A DNA stretch of 64,000 nt from Geofilum rhodophaeum (GTDB lineage: Bacteria; Bacteroidota; Bacteroidia; Bacteroidales; Marinilabiliaceae), in the NCBI RefSeq assembly GCF_002210225.1, contig NZ_MWUJ01000002.1, forward strand, positions 124,001-188,000, read 5' to 3'. Positions 17,359 to 26,422 of this stretch are shown here, one piece after another. The translations under genes and the position numbers were made by a program. Below the pieces are notes generated by a model, which saw only the letters and a program-made list of their open reading frames with translations, made no database searches and had not been told where the DNA came from. The first letter of the stretch is position 1. Every line of letters begins with the position of its first letter.

Positions 17359-17429
17359 GGAGGAACCGGGGTGCTTTTTTGAAGCGAGCAGAACCCGACG
17401 CCTTAAGCACTTAGTCCGTAGAAAAAAAT

Positions 17430-17461
17430 AAGGGCGTAGTCGCAACAGCGACTACGCCCTT
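17430..17461 (-). terminator. Intrinsic terminator between DUF456 and the S41 protease
   Basis: A perfect 14-bp stem (aagggcgtagtcgc, 17430-17443, with its complement at 17448-17461) closes a 4-base loop. On the minus strand it is followed by ATTTTTTTC, a good U tract, so it mainly serves the protease gene; on the plus strand the tail is weaker but may also stop polA-DUF456 transcripts. Confidence 0.88.
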
Positions 17462-17482
17462 CTCTATTTCGATTGACATGCC

Positions 17483-19192
17483 TTAATTGTAACGCCGGTC
17501 GCCGGCATGACTAAGAATGCTTCCTTGGAGCATGCCCTGGTAGGCGGCGGCATCGTTGAGGGTGCCCACAGCTTTCTTAATCTCCTTGTCGAAGCGCAGA
17601 TTGTAGAGGATAGCTCCACGTTGGTAGTAATAGCGGCGCATCAGCTCCATAGCCAGCAGTTCGCTGACTTCGTCCTGGGCCAACTCCAGGGAGCGTTCAA
17701 CGTTGGGCTGCAAAATTTTTTCCAATTCGGCGAAGGCTTCCTCACCCAGTTCATAGTATTCTTCTTTCTGGGCAGCGCTTTTGAGTTTCTTAAATTGGTC
17801 GTTTGATTCCGATTCATATTGAAAATCGTCCAAACTCTTTACATAGCCGATGAAATTCTGGTAGAGCTCATCGCTTACTGAAAAGTTTTGCGGTTGTGGA
17901 ATACTGGTGTTTTTAACGACGTATTCCGTAGCAAAGTCAAAGATGCTTTGTTGCATCATAAGGGCTATGGTAATGTTGCTGTACTTTTCAGGTTCAAGGG
18001 TTACATCGGGCGAGATGCCGCCACCATCGAGTACCACCCGGCCGCCCTTGGTCTGAAATTCCTTCATCAGCGAATCGGGAATCAGGGCCACACTGCCGTC
18101 TTCGTTGCGCTTGGCATAGTCCACCGCCTGAATGCAGCGGCCGCTGGGAATGTAGTATTTGGCGGTGGTTACTTTAAGGCTGGAATTGTAGGCCAGACTG
18201 CGGGTGGTTTGCACCAGGCCCTTGCCAAAGGAGCGTTGACCAATAATCAGTGCCCGGTCGTGGTCCTGCAAGGCGCCGGCTACAATTTCGGAGGCAGAGG
18301 CCGATCCGCGGTTGATCATAACGGCCATAGGCATCAGGGTGTCGATCGGCTCACGGGGGGCCCGGTAGGTTTTGTCCCATTGTTCAACCTTGCCCCGGGT
18401 ACTCACGACCTCACTGCCCCGGGGTAAAAAGAGGTTGGCAATTTTCACCGATTCGTCCATCAGGCCACCGGGGTTGCCCCGCAGATCCAGTACCAATTGT
18501 TCCATGTTCTGGTTCTGCTTTAGGTCCTTAAACGCCTTCTCCACTTCTGCGGCGCAGTTTTGGGTGAAGTTGTTTAAAATGATAACGCCGGTTTTTTCAT
18601 CGAGCATCCCGTAATAGGGTACAGGATTGATTTGAATGACGCGTCGTTCAATATTGATTTCTAACTCTTTATCTGATCCGGGGCGTTCTACGGTTACTTT
18701 CACTTCAGTGCCGGCCGGACCTTTAAGTTTTTCACTAACCTGGCCGGTTTCCTTGCCCTCCATGGTCTCTCCGTCAATTTTTAGGATGCGGTCGCCTGCC
18801 CGGAGTCCCGATTGCTGCGCCGGCATGCCCTCATAGGGTTCCGACACCACCACAAAATCGCCCCGTTTTGTAATGAGGGAGCCTATGCCGCCATATTCTC
18901 CGGTGGTCATAAAACGGAAATCGTCCATATCTTCTTCGGGAATATAGGTGGTATAGGGATCGAGCGATTCCAACATGGCTTCGATGCCTGTAGTGATCAA
19001 TTTTTCCGGGTCGGTTTCATCTACGTAATAGCTGTTCAGTTCCCTGAACAGGGAGTAAAAAATATCCAGATTTTTTACTATCTCAAAATTCCGTTTGTCG
19101 TTGCCTGCGGCAATGAATGTTACCGAAATAACCAAACTGGCCAGGATGGTTGCCACCCAGCCTCTGGGGCTTAATCCACGTCTTCTTGTCAT
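17483..19192 (-). CDS. S41 family C-terminal processing peptidase (Prc/CtpA type)
   Basis: A 569-residue exported serine protease. One N-terminal membrane segment (GWVATILASLVISVTFIAAG) anchors or exports it. The PDZ domain lies near 100-180 (YGGIGSLITKRGDFVVVSEP, GLRAGDRILKIDGE). The S41 catalytic core follows, with the nucleophile Ser in GSASASEIVAGAL and the general base Lys in RSFGKGLVQ, so a Ser-Lys dyad is present. The last 130 residues are charged and helical. Such proteases trim or degrade envelope proteins from the C-terminus. It has a paralogue in this window at 43324-44958, with nearly identical active-site segments but a different C-terminal tail. A TAAATTTG -7-like element lies at 19283-19290, about 90 bp upstream of the ATG. 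Confidence 0.94.
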   Translation of the reverse strand: MTRRRGLSPRGWVATILASLVISVTFIAAGNDKRNFEIVKNLDIFYSLFRELNSYYVDETDPEKLITTGIEAMLESLDPYTTYIPEEDMDDFRFMTTGEYGGIGSLITKRGDFVVVSEPYEGMPAQQSGLRAGDRILKIDGETMEGKETGQVSEKLKGPAGTEVKVTVERPGSDKELEINIERRVIQINPVPYYGMLDEKTGVIILNNFTQNCAAEVEKAFKDLKQNQNMEQLVLDLRGNPGGLMDESVKIANLFLPRGSEVVSTRGKVEQWDKTYRAPREPIDTLMPMAVMINRGSASASEIVAGALQDHDRALIIGQRSFGKGLVQTTRSLAYNSSLKVTTAKYYIPSGRCIQAVDYAKRNEDGSVALIPDSLMKEFQTKGGRVVLDGGGISPDVTLEPEKYSNITIALMMQQSIFDFATEYVVKNTSIPQPQNFSVSDELYQNFIGYVKSLDDFQYESESNDQFKKLKSAAQKEEYYELGEEAFAELEKILQPNVERSLELAQDEVSELLAMELMRRYYYQRGAILYNLRFDKEIKKAVGTLNDAAAYQGMLQGSILSHAGDRRYN

Positions 19193-19421
19193 TGTTTTTG
19201 CTTTTTTGGAATACCGTCACCTAACAGGTGCTCAGTCTTGCAACTATCGTTCCCTTATGTTGTTTTAACGAGCCTGAATCTACAAATTTAAGATTAATTG
19301 TCAATTATTTGCGCCCACAGACAAAAGTTCATTACCAAAGGAGGCTGATGCCGCAGCATAGCGTGCCTTAAACAGGAAAAGCGGCAGGCAAAAAAGTACA
19401 ACTTGCTGTTGAAATGAGCTT

Positions 19422-21017
19422 TTAGCCGAAAAAGGACAAGATTTGAATGCAGACAATGAGCAGGACCATGGCCACGGGGTAAACGGTTGCGTAGGCCACG
19501 GCTGGCGCATTGGTGTCGGTCAATGGCGAGGCCGCTGCGAGGCCTGGCGTACTGGTCATGGCTCCCGTAATGGTGCCCATAAGGGTCAGGAAGTTCATGC
19601 CCTTTAAAAAGCGGGCGGCAATCACCGCCAGCAACATCGGAACCAGGGTGATTACCCCGCCAATCAGGAAGAGGTTGATGCCATAAGTCTGGAAGGTTTC
19701 CACCATATTGGCCCCGGCTTTGGTGCCGACCTCCACCAAAAAGAACATCAGTCCCAGTTGACGCAAGAGCTGAGTGGCAGCACCCGACATGCTCCAGATG
19801 ATGGGTCCGGTGCGTCCGATTCTACTCAGAATCATGCCCACCAATAATACTCCGCCCGTTAAACCCGGATTAAAAGTAAAGGCTGTTCCGCTGCCAAAGC
19901 TCAGCGAGAGATTACCCAGCAGCACTCCCAGCACGATGCCCAAGGCGATGGGAAAGAAATCGGTATCGGAGAGTTTTTTGTCGTTGTTGCCAAAGAAGCT
20001 GCCCACTTGTCGCATGTTTTCACGGCTGCAGGCCACCATCAACTTGTCGCCCATTTGCAAGCGCATAGAGGGCGATGGGGTGATGTCGATGCCACTGCGT
20101 CGCACCCGGGTAACTGTTGCCTGGTAGTTGGCCCAGAGGTTGAAATTGCCCAGCGGTTTATTTACGGCATCCTTATTGGTCACCAGCACCGATTGCACTT
20201 CGTAGGATTTGTGCAGGGGTATTTCTTTATCGGTGGCATGTCCAATCAGGAGCTTTATTTTTTCCAGCGCCTCTTCGGTACCTACTGCCTTCACCAGGTC
20301 GCCTTTGTGCAAGATGGCTTCGGGAGAGGGAATTAAGGATTCGTCCTCGTGCATGATCCGTGAAATGACCGCTCCGGTCATCGTGCGGATGCGCAGGTCC
20401 TTGATCGACTTGCCTATGATGGCTTCGTTGTCGACCTGGAAAGTCTGGCTTTGGATGTCCGGGAAACCCAGGTGGCTTTCCTTTTCGTATTCTTCTTCTG
20501 CCTTCTTGATGTTGGCACGGGTAATCTTTGGATAGAGACGGACAAATAAAATCACACCAATTACGCCAAAGGGATAGGCGATACCGTAACCGATCGAAAT
20601 CAGGGGCGATGAGGTTACGTCGGTAGCAGCTGCCAAGCCCGGCGTACTGGTCATGGCACCGGTCAGCAAGCCCAGGGCCACAGGCATCTCTATACCCGTA
20701 TAGTAAAATGCGCCAAAAGCCAGCAGAGAGGCGGAAACAACAACTATGGTTGTGAGTACCATCAGCGAACGTCCCTGTTTGCGAAAGGAATCGAAGAAGC
20801 CCGGTCCCGCCTGCATCCCGATGGTATAAATAAAGAGCACGAGTCCCAAAGTGCCAATAACCGGTGGGATAACCACGCCGTGGTGGCCAAAGAGCAGGGC
20901 CACAAAGATGATGGCTGAGATGTCGAGCGATACGCCGCCCAATTTGATGTTGCCGAGCACAAAGCCCAGGCAGATGATGACGAAGAGAGCAAAATAGGGT
21001 TGAGAAAGAAGTTCCAT
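19422..21017 (-). CDS. Transporter of the AspT/YidE/YbjL (AAE) family with two TrkA-C domains
   Basis: A 531-residue membrane protein built from two homologous halves. Each half contains the signature TGAMTSTPGLAAA (near residue 120 and near residue 485). Between them lies a soluble stretch of about 170 residues with two TrkA-C-like regulatory domains (GKSIKDLRIRTMTGAVISRI, then ATVTRVRRSGIDITPSPSMRLQMGD). About ten hydrophobic segments are visible. AspT itself exchanges aspartate for alanine; most homologues, like this one, have no known substrate. The gene stands alone between the S41 protease and the glucan locus. TAACTTTG at 21045-21052 (minus) may be its -7 element, with a leader of about 20 bases. 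Confidence 0.88.
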   Translation of the reverse strand: MELLSQPYFALFVIICLGFVLGNIKLGGVSLDISAIIFVALLFGHHGVVIPPVIGTLGLVLFIYTIGMQAGPGFFDSFRKQGRSLMVLTTIVVVSASLLAFGAFYYTGIEMPVALGLLTGAMTSTPGLAAATDVTSSPLISIGYGIAYPFGVIGVILFVRLYPKITRANIKKAEEEYEKESHLGFPDIQSQTFQVDNEAIIGKSIKDLRIRTMTGAVISRIMHEDESLIPSPEAILHKGDLVKAVGTEEALEKIKLLIGHATDKEIPLHKSYEVQSVLVTNKDAVNKPLGNFNLWANYQATVTRVRRSGIDITPSPSMRLQMGDKLMVACSRENMRQVGSFFGNNDKKLSDTDFFPIALGIVLGVLLGNLSLSFGSGTAFTFNPGLTGGVLLVGMILSRIGRTGPIIWSMSGAATQLLRQLGLMFFLVEVGTKAGANMVETFQTYGINLFLIGGVITLVPMLLAVIAARFLKGMNFLTLMGTITGAMTSTPGLAAASPLTDTNAPAVAYATVYPVAMVLLIVCIQILSFFG

Positions 21018-21102
21018 AAACGACCGGGTTTAAAAAAGCTGAGACAAAGTTAGGGGATAATTGTTTTCCGGGACCCTTAATTTTTATCAAATATAGCCCT
21101 TT

Positions 21103-21146
21103 AAAAATAAAGCAGTTTGCCCGGCCGGGGAAACTGCTTTATTTTT
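21103..21146 (-). terminator. Intrinsic terminator at the end of the polysaccharide utilisation operon
   Basis: A perfect 16-bp stem (21103-21118 with 21131-21146) encloses a 12-base GC-rich loop. Being A-rich on the 5' side and U-rich on the 3' side in both directions, it should work on both strands. It starts 18 bp beyond the GH3 stop codon and marks the end of the operon that begins with susC. Confidence 0.88.
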
Positions 21147-21163
21147 CTTGTTTTAGAAAGCGG

Positions 21164-23380
21164 TTATCTCAGGTCGAAACCGGCCTTGGCTCTGAGGTCG
21201 CCAGACGAGGAGCCAAGCAGCACTTCAAAGCGACCCGGTTCCGTTACCCAGGCCTTTTTTTGGTTGTCATAGAATTGGAGCAGATCCGCACTAATGGTGA
21301 AGGTCAGCTCTTGGCTTTCACCTGCCTTCAGGGTGACTTTTTGAAAACCCTTCAGTTCTTTAGGAGGTCGGGGCAGCGACGATTTTTTGTCCGACAAGTA
21401 CAACTGAACCACCTCGCTGCCCGCGCGATCTCCGGTATTGGTAAGGGTAATGCGGCAGGTCAGACTTCCTTGGTCCTTCATTTCGCGGTCGCTTAGGAGG
21501 ATTTTACCGTAGCTGAAACTGGTGTAACTTAAGCCGTGTCCGAAGGGAAACAGCGGTTCTATTTCTTCAGCATCGTGCCATCGGTAGCCCACCAGCAGGC
21601 CCTCTTTATATTCCACGTTGCCGTTTTCACCCGGGTAGGCCCCCAGGGCGTGCGCAGCATTGTCGCTCAGCTTTACCGGAAAACTGAAAGGCAGTTTGCC
21701 CGAGGGGTTTACTTTGCCGGTAAGTACATTTGCGAGCGCATTTCCTGCCTCCGATCCCAAGAACCAGCCCTGCACGATGGCCGGCACTTCGTTGATCCAG
21801 GGCATGGCCACAGCGTTGCCTGAAATATTGACCACCACCAGATTGGGATTGATGGCGGCCAGACGGCGGATCAAGGCATCCTGGTTGTAAGGAAGGTCGA
21901 GCGCCAGACGGTCGCTGCCCTCACTGTCCTGTTGGTGACTCTTGTTCAATCCCCCAATAAAGATGACGTAGTCGCACTGAGCGGCCAGCTCCTCAGCTTC
22001 TTCAAAAAGTTCTGCTTCGCTGCGCTCATCGCTTAAATCCTGGCCTGTGCTCACCTTATTGTACTCGGTGCCCACATCTCCTACATAGCCCCGGGCAAAC
22101 AACACCTCTGCTTGAGGTTCCAGCGCAGCTTTAAGTCCATCGAGGGGCGATATTTCATAAAGTGCCTTCAGGGAGGAACTGCCGCCGCCAACGGTCATCA
22201 TTTTGATGGCGTTTTCACCAATCACCGCTATTTTTTGTCCCGCCGCTACCTGCAGGGGCAAAAGCTGTTTGTCGTTTTTGAGCAGTACAATTCCCTCCTG
22301 GGCAATTTCCAGTGCAGCACGAGAATGCTCCTCTCCGGTAAAGGCGCCAAAGGGGCGGTTTCGGTTCATTTCCGTTCTGAAAATGAGACGCAGCACGTTA
22401 CGCGCCTTCGCATCCAGCTCCTCAGTGCCCACCTCCCCCGAGCGAATCAGACGAAGATAGGGAAGGGCCAAATGGTAATTGTCGTAAGCATTGTCCTGGC
22501 CCCAGGTCAGGCCATCGGTCCATGTGCCAAACTCCATGTCCAGTCCCTTGAAAATGGCTTCACGCGTATCGTGCACGCCACCCCAATCGGAGATGACTAC
22601 GCCGTCAAAACCCCATTCCTCCCGCAGGATCTGATTCAGCAGGTAGTCGTTGTGGCAGCAATGTTCGCCCCTGAATTTGTTGTAGGCACCCATTATTGCC
22701 CAGGCGCCCCCTTCCTGTACCGCCGCCTTAAAAGCCGGCAGATAGATTTCGCGCAGCGTGCGCTCGTCCACCTGAACATCAATGGAGCCCCGCTCCGTTT
22801 CCTGATTGTTTACGGCAAAGTGCTTGACACAGGCAGCGACGCCGTTGCTTTGAACGCCCTTTACATAGGGAACCACCATTTTCGAGGCCAGAAAAGGATC
22901 TTCGCCCATGTATTCGAAGTTGCGTCCATTTAAGGGGGTGCGGTAGATGTTGACGCCGGGCCCCAAGAGTACCGTCTTTTTTCGGTAGCGGGCTTCTTCC
23001 CCAATGGCCACTCCGTAACGCAGCGCCATGTTTTCGTTCCAGGTGGCTGCCAAAGCTGTAAGCGCAGGAAAGGCCGTACAGGAGTCGTTGGTCCACCCCG
23101 CCTGTTCCCATTCGTCCCACAGTACCTCCGGCCGAATGCCGTGGGGCCCGTCGGTCATCCATACTTCCGGAATACCCAAACGGGGTACACCCGCCGAGCT
23201 GAATTTCGACTGGGCATGCAGGAGGGCGACTTTCTCCTCTGTGCTGAGTCGTTGTAAGGCGTCTTCCACCCTTGTTTCCAGCTCTTGGCTGTCGTCCAGA
23301 TAAAGCGGCACCTCTTGGGCAATTGTTGTGCCAATTCCCAGTCCCAGGGACACTACAATACCCAATAATGTTTTCTTCAT
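21164..23380 (-). CDS. Glycoside hydrolase family 3 beta-glucosidase, exported
   Basis: A 738-residue enzyme read from the ATG at 23380 (an in-frame TTG lies 9 bp upstream). The signal peptide ends at IAQ. The N-terminal TIM-barrel domain has GPGVNIYRTPLNGRNFEYMGEDP, CVKHFAVNNQE and the nucleophile Asp in GVVISDWGGVHD. The alpha/beta sandwich domain carries the candidate acid/base Glu in QQDSEGSDRLAL. A fibronectin-III-like domain closes the protein (GHGLSYTSFSYGKI, GSEVVQLYLSD). It lacks a lipobox, so it is probably periplasmic and removes glucose from oligosaccharides imported by the SusC-SusD pair. It is the last gene of the locus. Beta-glucosidase activity is the family norm; linkage preference is inferred from the neighbours. 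Confidence 0.92.
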   Translation of the reverse strand: MKKTLLGIVVSLGLGIGTTIAQEVPLYLDDSQELETRVEDALQRLSTEEKVALLHAQSKFSSAGVPRLGIPEVWMTDGPHGIRPEVLWDEWEQAGWTNDSCTAFPALTALAATWNENMALRYGVAIGEEARYRKKTVLLGPGVNIYRTPLNGRNFEYMGEDPFLASKMVVPYVKGVQSNGVAACVKHFAVNNQETERGSIDVQVDERTLREIYLPAFKAAVQEGGAWAIMGAYNKFRGEHCCHNDYLLNQILREEWGFDGVVISDWGGVHDTREAIFKGLDMEFGTWTDGLTWGQDNAYDNYHLALPYLRLIRSGEVGTEELDAKARNVLRLIFRTEMNRNRPFGAFTGEEHSRAALEIAQEGIVLLKNDKQLLPLQVAAGQKIAVIGENAIKMMTVGGGSSSLKALYEISPLDGLKAALEPQAEVLFARGYVGDVGTEYNKVSTGQDLSDERSEAELFEEAEELAAQCDYVIFIGGLNKSHQQDSEGSDRLALDLPYNQDALIRRLAAINPNLVVVNISGNAVAMPWINEVPAIVQGWFLGSEAGNALANVLTGKVNPSGKLPFSFPVKLSDNAAHALGAYPGENGNVEYKEGLLVGYRWHDAEEIEPLFPFGHGLSYTSFSYGKILLSDREMKDQGSLTCRITLTNTGDRAGSEVVQLYLSDKKSSLPRPPKELKGFQKVTLKAGESQELTFTISADLLQFYDNQKKAWVTEPGRFEVLLGSSSGDLRAKAGFDLR

Positions 23381-23454
23381 ATGATTCAATGTTAATTGTG
23401 AAACTTTTAAAGATAAGAATTTAATTGGTACATGATTAGTGTTTCTGTCTGCTT

Positions 23455-23493
23455 AACCTGAAGACTGCTCCTACAGGGAACAGTCTCCAGGTA
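23455..23493 (-). promoter_or_regulatory. Hairpin between the glycan-binding protein gene and the GH3 gene
   Basis: A 12-bp stem (23455-23466 with 23482-23493, one G-T wobble on the transcript) closes a 15-base loop. It starts about 20 bases past the stop of the upstream gene. No U tract follows, so it is more likely to stabilise or process mRNA, or to cause partial attenuation, than to end transcription. Confidence 0.6.
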
Positions 23494-23512
23494 TCCTGTT
23501 AGGTGTGAAAGC

Positions 23513-24838
23513 TTACAGGGTTTCTACATGTAACGTCGCGTGTTCTATGCCGCCACTCAGGTCAACGGTCAAGACATAGGAGCGTCCCTCCTCCAAAACA
23601 ACACCCTCTTTTAAACCGAGGTTGCCAGAGTCACGTCCGTTTTCTCCATCGCCTACGAATATCAGGTCACTGTCTGTTTGTAAGGTGTTGTGATTGAACT
23701 CTCCTCCCCAGTTTTTCTGATGAAAGAATTTAAAGTTTATGGAGTCGAAGCTGATGTTTTCTCCGCCCACCAAAGTAACCTGATACCTCTTGTCACCGAG
23801 GGGAGCAAAGCATATGCCCTTATCCGGATTCCAGCCTGTGGTGTTGCTCAGTGAGGGTTTGCCGATGTTGTCCCCAATAATCCACAGCGTTCCGGTCCCG
23901 TCTGCTTGCAGGGTCGCCAGTTCGTTGCCCGACATCACTTCAAAAATGAAGTACTTCTGCTCGAAGTTGGCCGTTACACGGTATTTTCCACTGGCAGGTA
24001 CAAAAGTAAAGGTTCCGTCACCATTAGCTTCCAGAAAATCCGGGTCTATCCACCAGTCGTCCAAATCACTAAAGCCCTCAATGGAAAGCGCAGTGTTTTG
24101 TTCGAGTTCTTCTTCAACCTTATAATTGTTGTCATCCACCATCGCCATTTCAGAGCCTGCAAAGCGCAGGATAATGAAAGGAGAGGCAACATAGGTTAAT
24201 GTGTTGAAGGTGATGGCGTAGGTGCCGGCGTTGGAGTTGGAAAAGGAGATGGGCGTTTCTGAATGGTGCTGCACCGTACCCTCTTTCCACCCGAAAGTCA
24301 GTTCATTACCCCTTTCGCCGAAAGCGGGTGCTTTGATGATGGCTTTTACTTTTTGGGGGAAATCTTCGGTGGCCGCATATTGGTTGGCACCTATTTTTTC
24401 CATTGGGTATTCGCCATCGGTTGTTACCAAAGTCAGGTATGGGAAGTCGGGCCGTGATAGCGCTAAGTCCACCTTGTGCACCTTGGTCGCAAATTCAATG
24501 TTTTGCACCACAAATTCTAAAGCAGCTGTGCCGTTAGGTATGTTGGGTAAAAATGGGACATACAGCTGACCCGAATAAGTCCCTTCACTCTTGGTTCGAA
24601 TAATAGTTTCTGAAACCAGCTCACTGCCAAAATAGAGACGAGCCTTCAGAGTCGAAAGAGGCACATTCTCCAGATCGCTGACCTGAGCACTGAAGGTGAG
24701 GCTGTCACCAAAGAATGCGGTAGACGTCACCCCACTTACTGTTAATTGGGGCTGTCCCTGTGTGGTTGTTTCATCATCACAAGCCCAAATGAGGGAGAGA
24801 AACAACAGGGATAGGAGTATTAAATGATGTTTTTTCAT
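23513..24838 (-). CDS. Surface glycan-binding lipoprotein (SusE/SusF position)
   Basis: A 441-residue lipoprotein with lipobox SLIWAC (Cys20) followed by acidic residues (DDE), as in lipoproteins exported to the surface in Bacteroidota. The mature part looks like three consecutive beta-sandwich regions: an Ig-like domain (about 30-130), a second domain to about 290 with ASGKYRVTANFEQKYFIFEV, and a C-terminal domain with TLWIIGDNIGKPSLSNTTGWNPDKG and QVTLVGGENISFDSINFKFF. That last pattern resembles the starch-binding-like domains of SusE/SusF-type proteins. Trp-rich stretches (DLDDWWIDPDF) could be sugar-binding platforms. No catalytic motif was found. It stands between GH30 and GH3, the position of the glycan-binding protein in the Bacteroides beta-1,6-glucan locus. 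Confidence 0.8.
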   Translation of the reverse strand: MKKHHLILLSLLFLSLIWACDDETTTQGQPQLTVSGVTSTAFFGDSLTFSAQVSDLENVPLSTLKARLYFGSELVSETIIRTKSEGTYSGQLYVPFLPNIPNGTAALEFVVQNIEFATKVHKVDLALSRPDFPYLTLVTTDGEYPMEKIGANQYAATEDFPQKVKAIIKAPAFGERGNELTFGWKEGTVQHHSETPISFSNSNAGTYAITFNTLTYVASPFIILRFAGSEMAMVDDNNYKVEEELEQNTALSIEGFSDLDDWWIDPDFLEANGDGTFTFVPASGKYRVTANFEQKYFIFEVMSGNELATLQADGTGTLWIIGDNIGKPSLSNTTGWNPDKGICFAPLGDKRYQVTLVGGENISFDSINFKFFHQKNWGGEFNHNTLQTDSDLIFVGDGENGRDSGNLGLKEGVVLEEGRSYVLTVDLSGGIEHATLHVETL

Positions 24839-24866
24839 GCTGTTTGTGTTTATGAGTTGTTAATTC

Positions 24867-26363
24867 TTACCACCTGAATGAAGCTACCGACTTAGGCGGA
24901 ACTTCATAAGAGAAGTGTCTATCCCCATCGCTTAAGGTGACCGGCTGGGCCTGGTCGCGATTGTTCAAGGCGACAAAAGCGTAGCTGCCGTCAGTGTTTT
25001 TAAAGGCTGAGTAGGTAAGCCCCTCTACGGATAGTCCACTTGTTCCTATTCTCCAGGCACCGGGCTTCACCACGGCAGAAAGATGGGCGATAATGTAATA
25101 ATGCGAATTGCGAATGATCGTTTTATAGTCCGAACTGTTGATGTCAACCGCGCCATAGCAGGTCTGGCAGCCGCCATCTCGGTTGGGGCCGAGCTCCGAA
25201 TCCAGCATCAGGTTCCAGACAATCACTCCTCTGCACCAGTTGTTGACCGTTCCAAGCGCTACTTCTGCCATGTCGTCGATCAGGCGGGAACTCAAATCTC
25301 GGCCATTGTTCCAGGTGCCGATGGATGTTTCTGTAAAAATTAAATCTTTGTTCGGTGCCTTGGTCCGGATGTCGAGCAGCTCATTTTTGTCGCCGCCATA
25401 GTTGTGGTAGGCGGCACCCGCCAGATATTGAGCGGCTTCCGCGTCGTTGTAAATCTTAACGGGATAGTCCACTTGATCAGCCATATTGTCGTAGTTGTAG
25501 TTGTGGTCGAAGGCATATATTTTGGTCTCCAGGCCGGCCTGCTGCAGGGCGGGTCCCAGCTTTTTAACTAAATCACGCTGCTCCTCCCAACCCATATACA
25601 GGGATGCCGAATTTCCCCTGTTAAGGGGTTCGTTTTGTGGGGTAATGGCATAAATATGGATGCCGTGTCCGGCAAAAGCCTGTATCCATTTCACGAAGTA
25701 AGAGGCATAGTCGTCGTAATAAGCTGGATTCAGATGACCGCTGGTCCATGAGTTATAGGGTTGCAGATCGGTTAGGTTGTTCACTTTCATCCATCGCGGC
25801 GAAGTCCAGGGAGAACCCAATATCTTTAATTCAGGATTAATTTCCAGAATTTCATGAAGGATGGGTATTACAAAATCAAGCTCTTCTGACTGCAGTGCAA
25901 AATTCTCGATGCCAGGGGTGTCGCAACAAGTATACTCACTGAGTGAAAAATCTGAACAACCAATGGCGATGCGAATGTAGCTGAAGCCGAAACCTTTTTC
26001 GTGTGAGAAGGTTTCCATAAGGAATTTAGAGCGGTCTGCCTGACTCATCTGCATCAGGTTATAGCACGAGGAGCCGGTCAGCGCAGCCCCAAAACCATCC
26101 ATTTCCTGAAATTTAGTGTCTGTTTGCAGGGTGATGGTATTTGGCGACATGTTGGAGGTGGTGCTTAAGTCCACATCATTGCGCATTAGATCGAAGGCCC
26201 TGTTGTTTGATGTAACCAGTACATACACGTCCTTCTCTATAATTCCCGGTTCAGGCTCGGTATTAATTGCTTCCTCTTTAGAATCGCAGGAGGTAGAGCC
26301 ACAAGCAGTCATTAAAAAGCTGAACGCCAGAATTAGATAGGTAAATTTGAATTTTATTTTCAT
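24867..26363 (-). CDS. Glycoside hydrolase family 30 lipoprotein, probable endo-beta-1,6-glucanase
   Basis: Read from the ATG at 26363, a 498-residue protein with lipobox FLMTAC (Cys21). The GH30 barrel shows EMDGFGAALTGSSCYNLM, FSYIRIAIGCSDFSLSEY, SPWTSPRWMK, the acid/base Glu in TPQNEPLNRG and the nucleophile Glu in LIFTETSIGTW. A small beta domain closes it (YSAFKNTDGSYAFVALNNRD). Subfamily GH30_3 members act on beta-1,6-glucan; the motifs and the gene order fit that, but glucosylceramidase-like or other GH30 activities cannot be excluded. The lipid anchor suggests action at the cell surface, before import by SusC-SusD. An earlier ATG at 26390 lies inside the hairpin that precedes this gene, so the later ATG, which starts the lipoprotein signal directly, is preferred. 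Confidence 0.9.
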   Translation of the reverse strand: MKIKFKFTYLILAFSFLMTACGSTSCDSKEEAINTEPEPGIIEKDVYVLVTSNNRAFDLMRNDVDLSTTSNMSPNTITLQTDTKFQEMDGFGAALTGSSCYNLMQMSQADRSKFLMETFSHEKGFGFSYIRIAIGCSDFSLSEYTCCDTPGIENFALQSEELDFVIPILHEILEINPELKILGSPWTSPRWMKVNNLTDLQPYNSWTSGHLNPAYYDDYASYFVKWIQAFAGHGIHIYAITPQNEPLNRGNSASLYMGWEEQRDLVKKLGPALQQAGLETKIYAFDHNYNYDNMADQVDYPVKIYNDAEAAQYLAGAAYHNYGGDKNELLDIRTKAPNKDLIFTETSIGTWNNGRDLSSRLIDDMAEVALGTVNNWCRGVIVWNLMLDSELGPNRDGGCQTCYGAVDINSSDYKTIIRNSHYYIIAHLSAVVKPGAWRIGTSGLSVEGLTYSAFKNTDGSYAFVALNNRDQAQPVTLSDGDRHFSYEVPPKSVASFRW

Positions 26364-26381
26364 CGTCTTTTCTTTTTGAAG

Positions 26382-26414
26382 GCCAAGCATCCGGGTTTAT
26401 TCCGGATGCTTGGC
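26382..26414 (-). promoter_or_regulatory. Perfect hairpin between susD and the GH30 gene
   Basis: A perfect 13-bp inverted repeat (gccaagcatccgg at 26382-26394, complement at 26402-26414) encloses a 7-base loop. It starts 9 bases after the susD stop codon. What follows on the transcript is A-rich, not U-rich, so this is not a normal terminator. It could protect the susC-susD message from decay or give partial read-through into the enzyme genes. Confidence 0.8.
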
Positions 26415-26422
26415 ATTGGTGT

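Noticed and set aside
16842-17414. A 190-codon plus-strand frame overlapping polA's end and the DUF456 gene
   Set aside because: It is Cys- and Arg-rich and lacks membrane segments in regular order, while the 16882 frame matches DUF456.
20227-21090. A 287-codon frame overlapping the AspT-type transporter on the same strand
   Set aside because: The transporter frame gives two matching signature halves and TrkA-C domains; the other frame is Arg- and His-rich without resemblance to any family.
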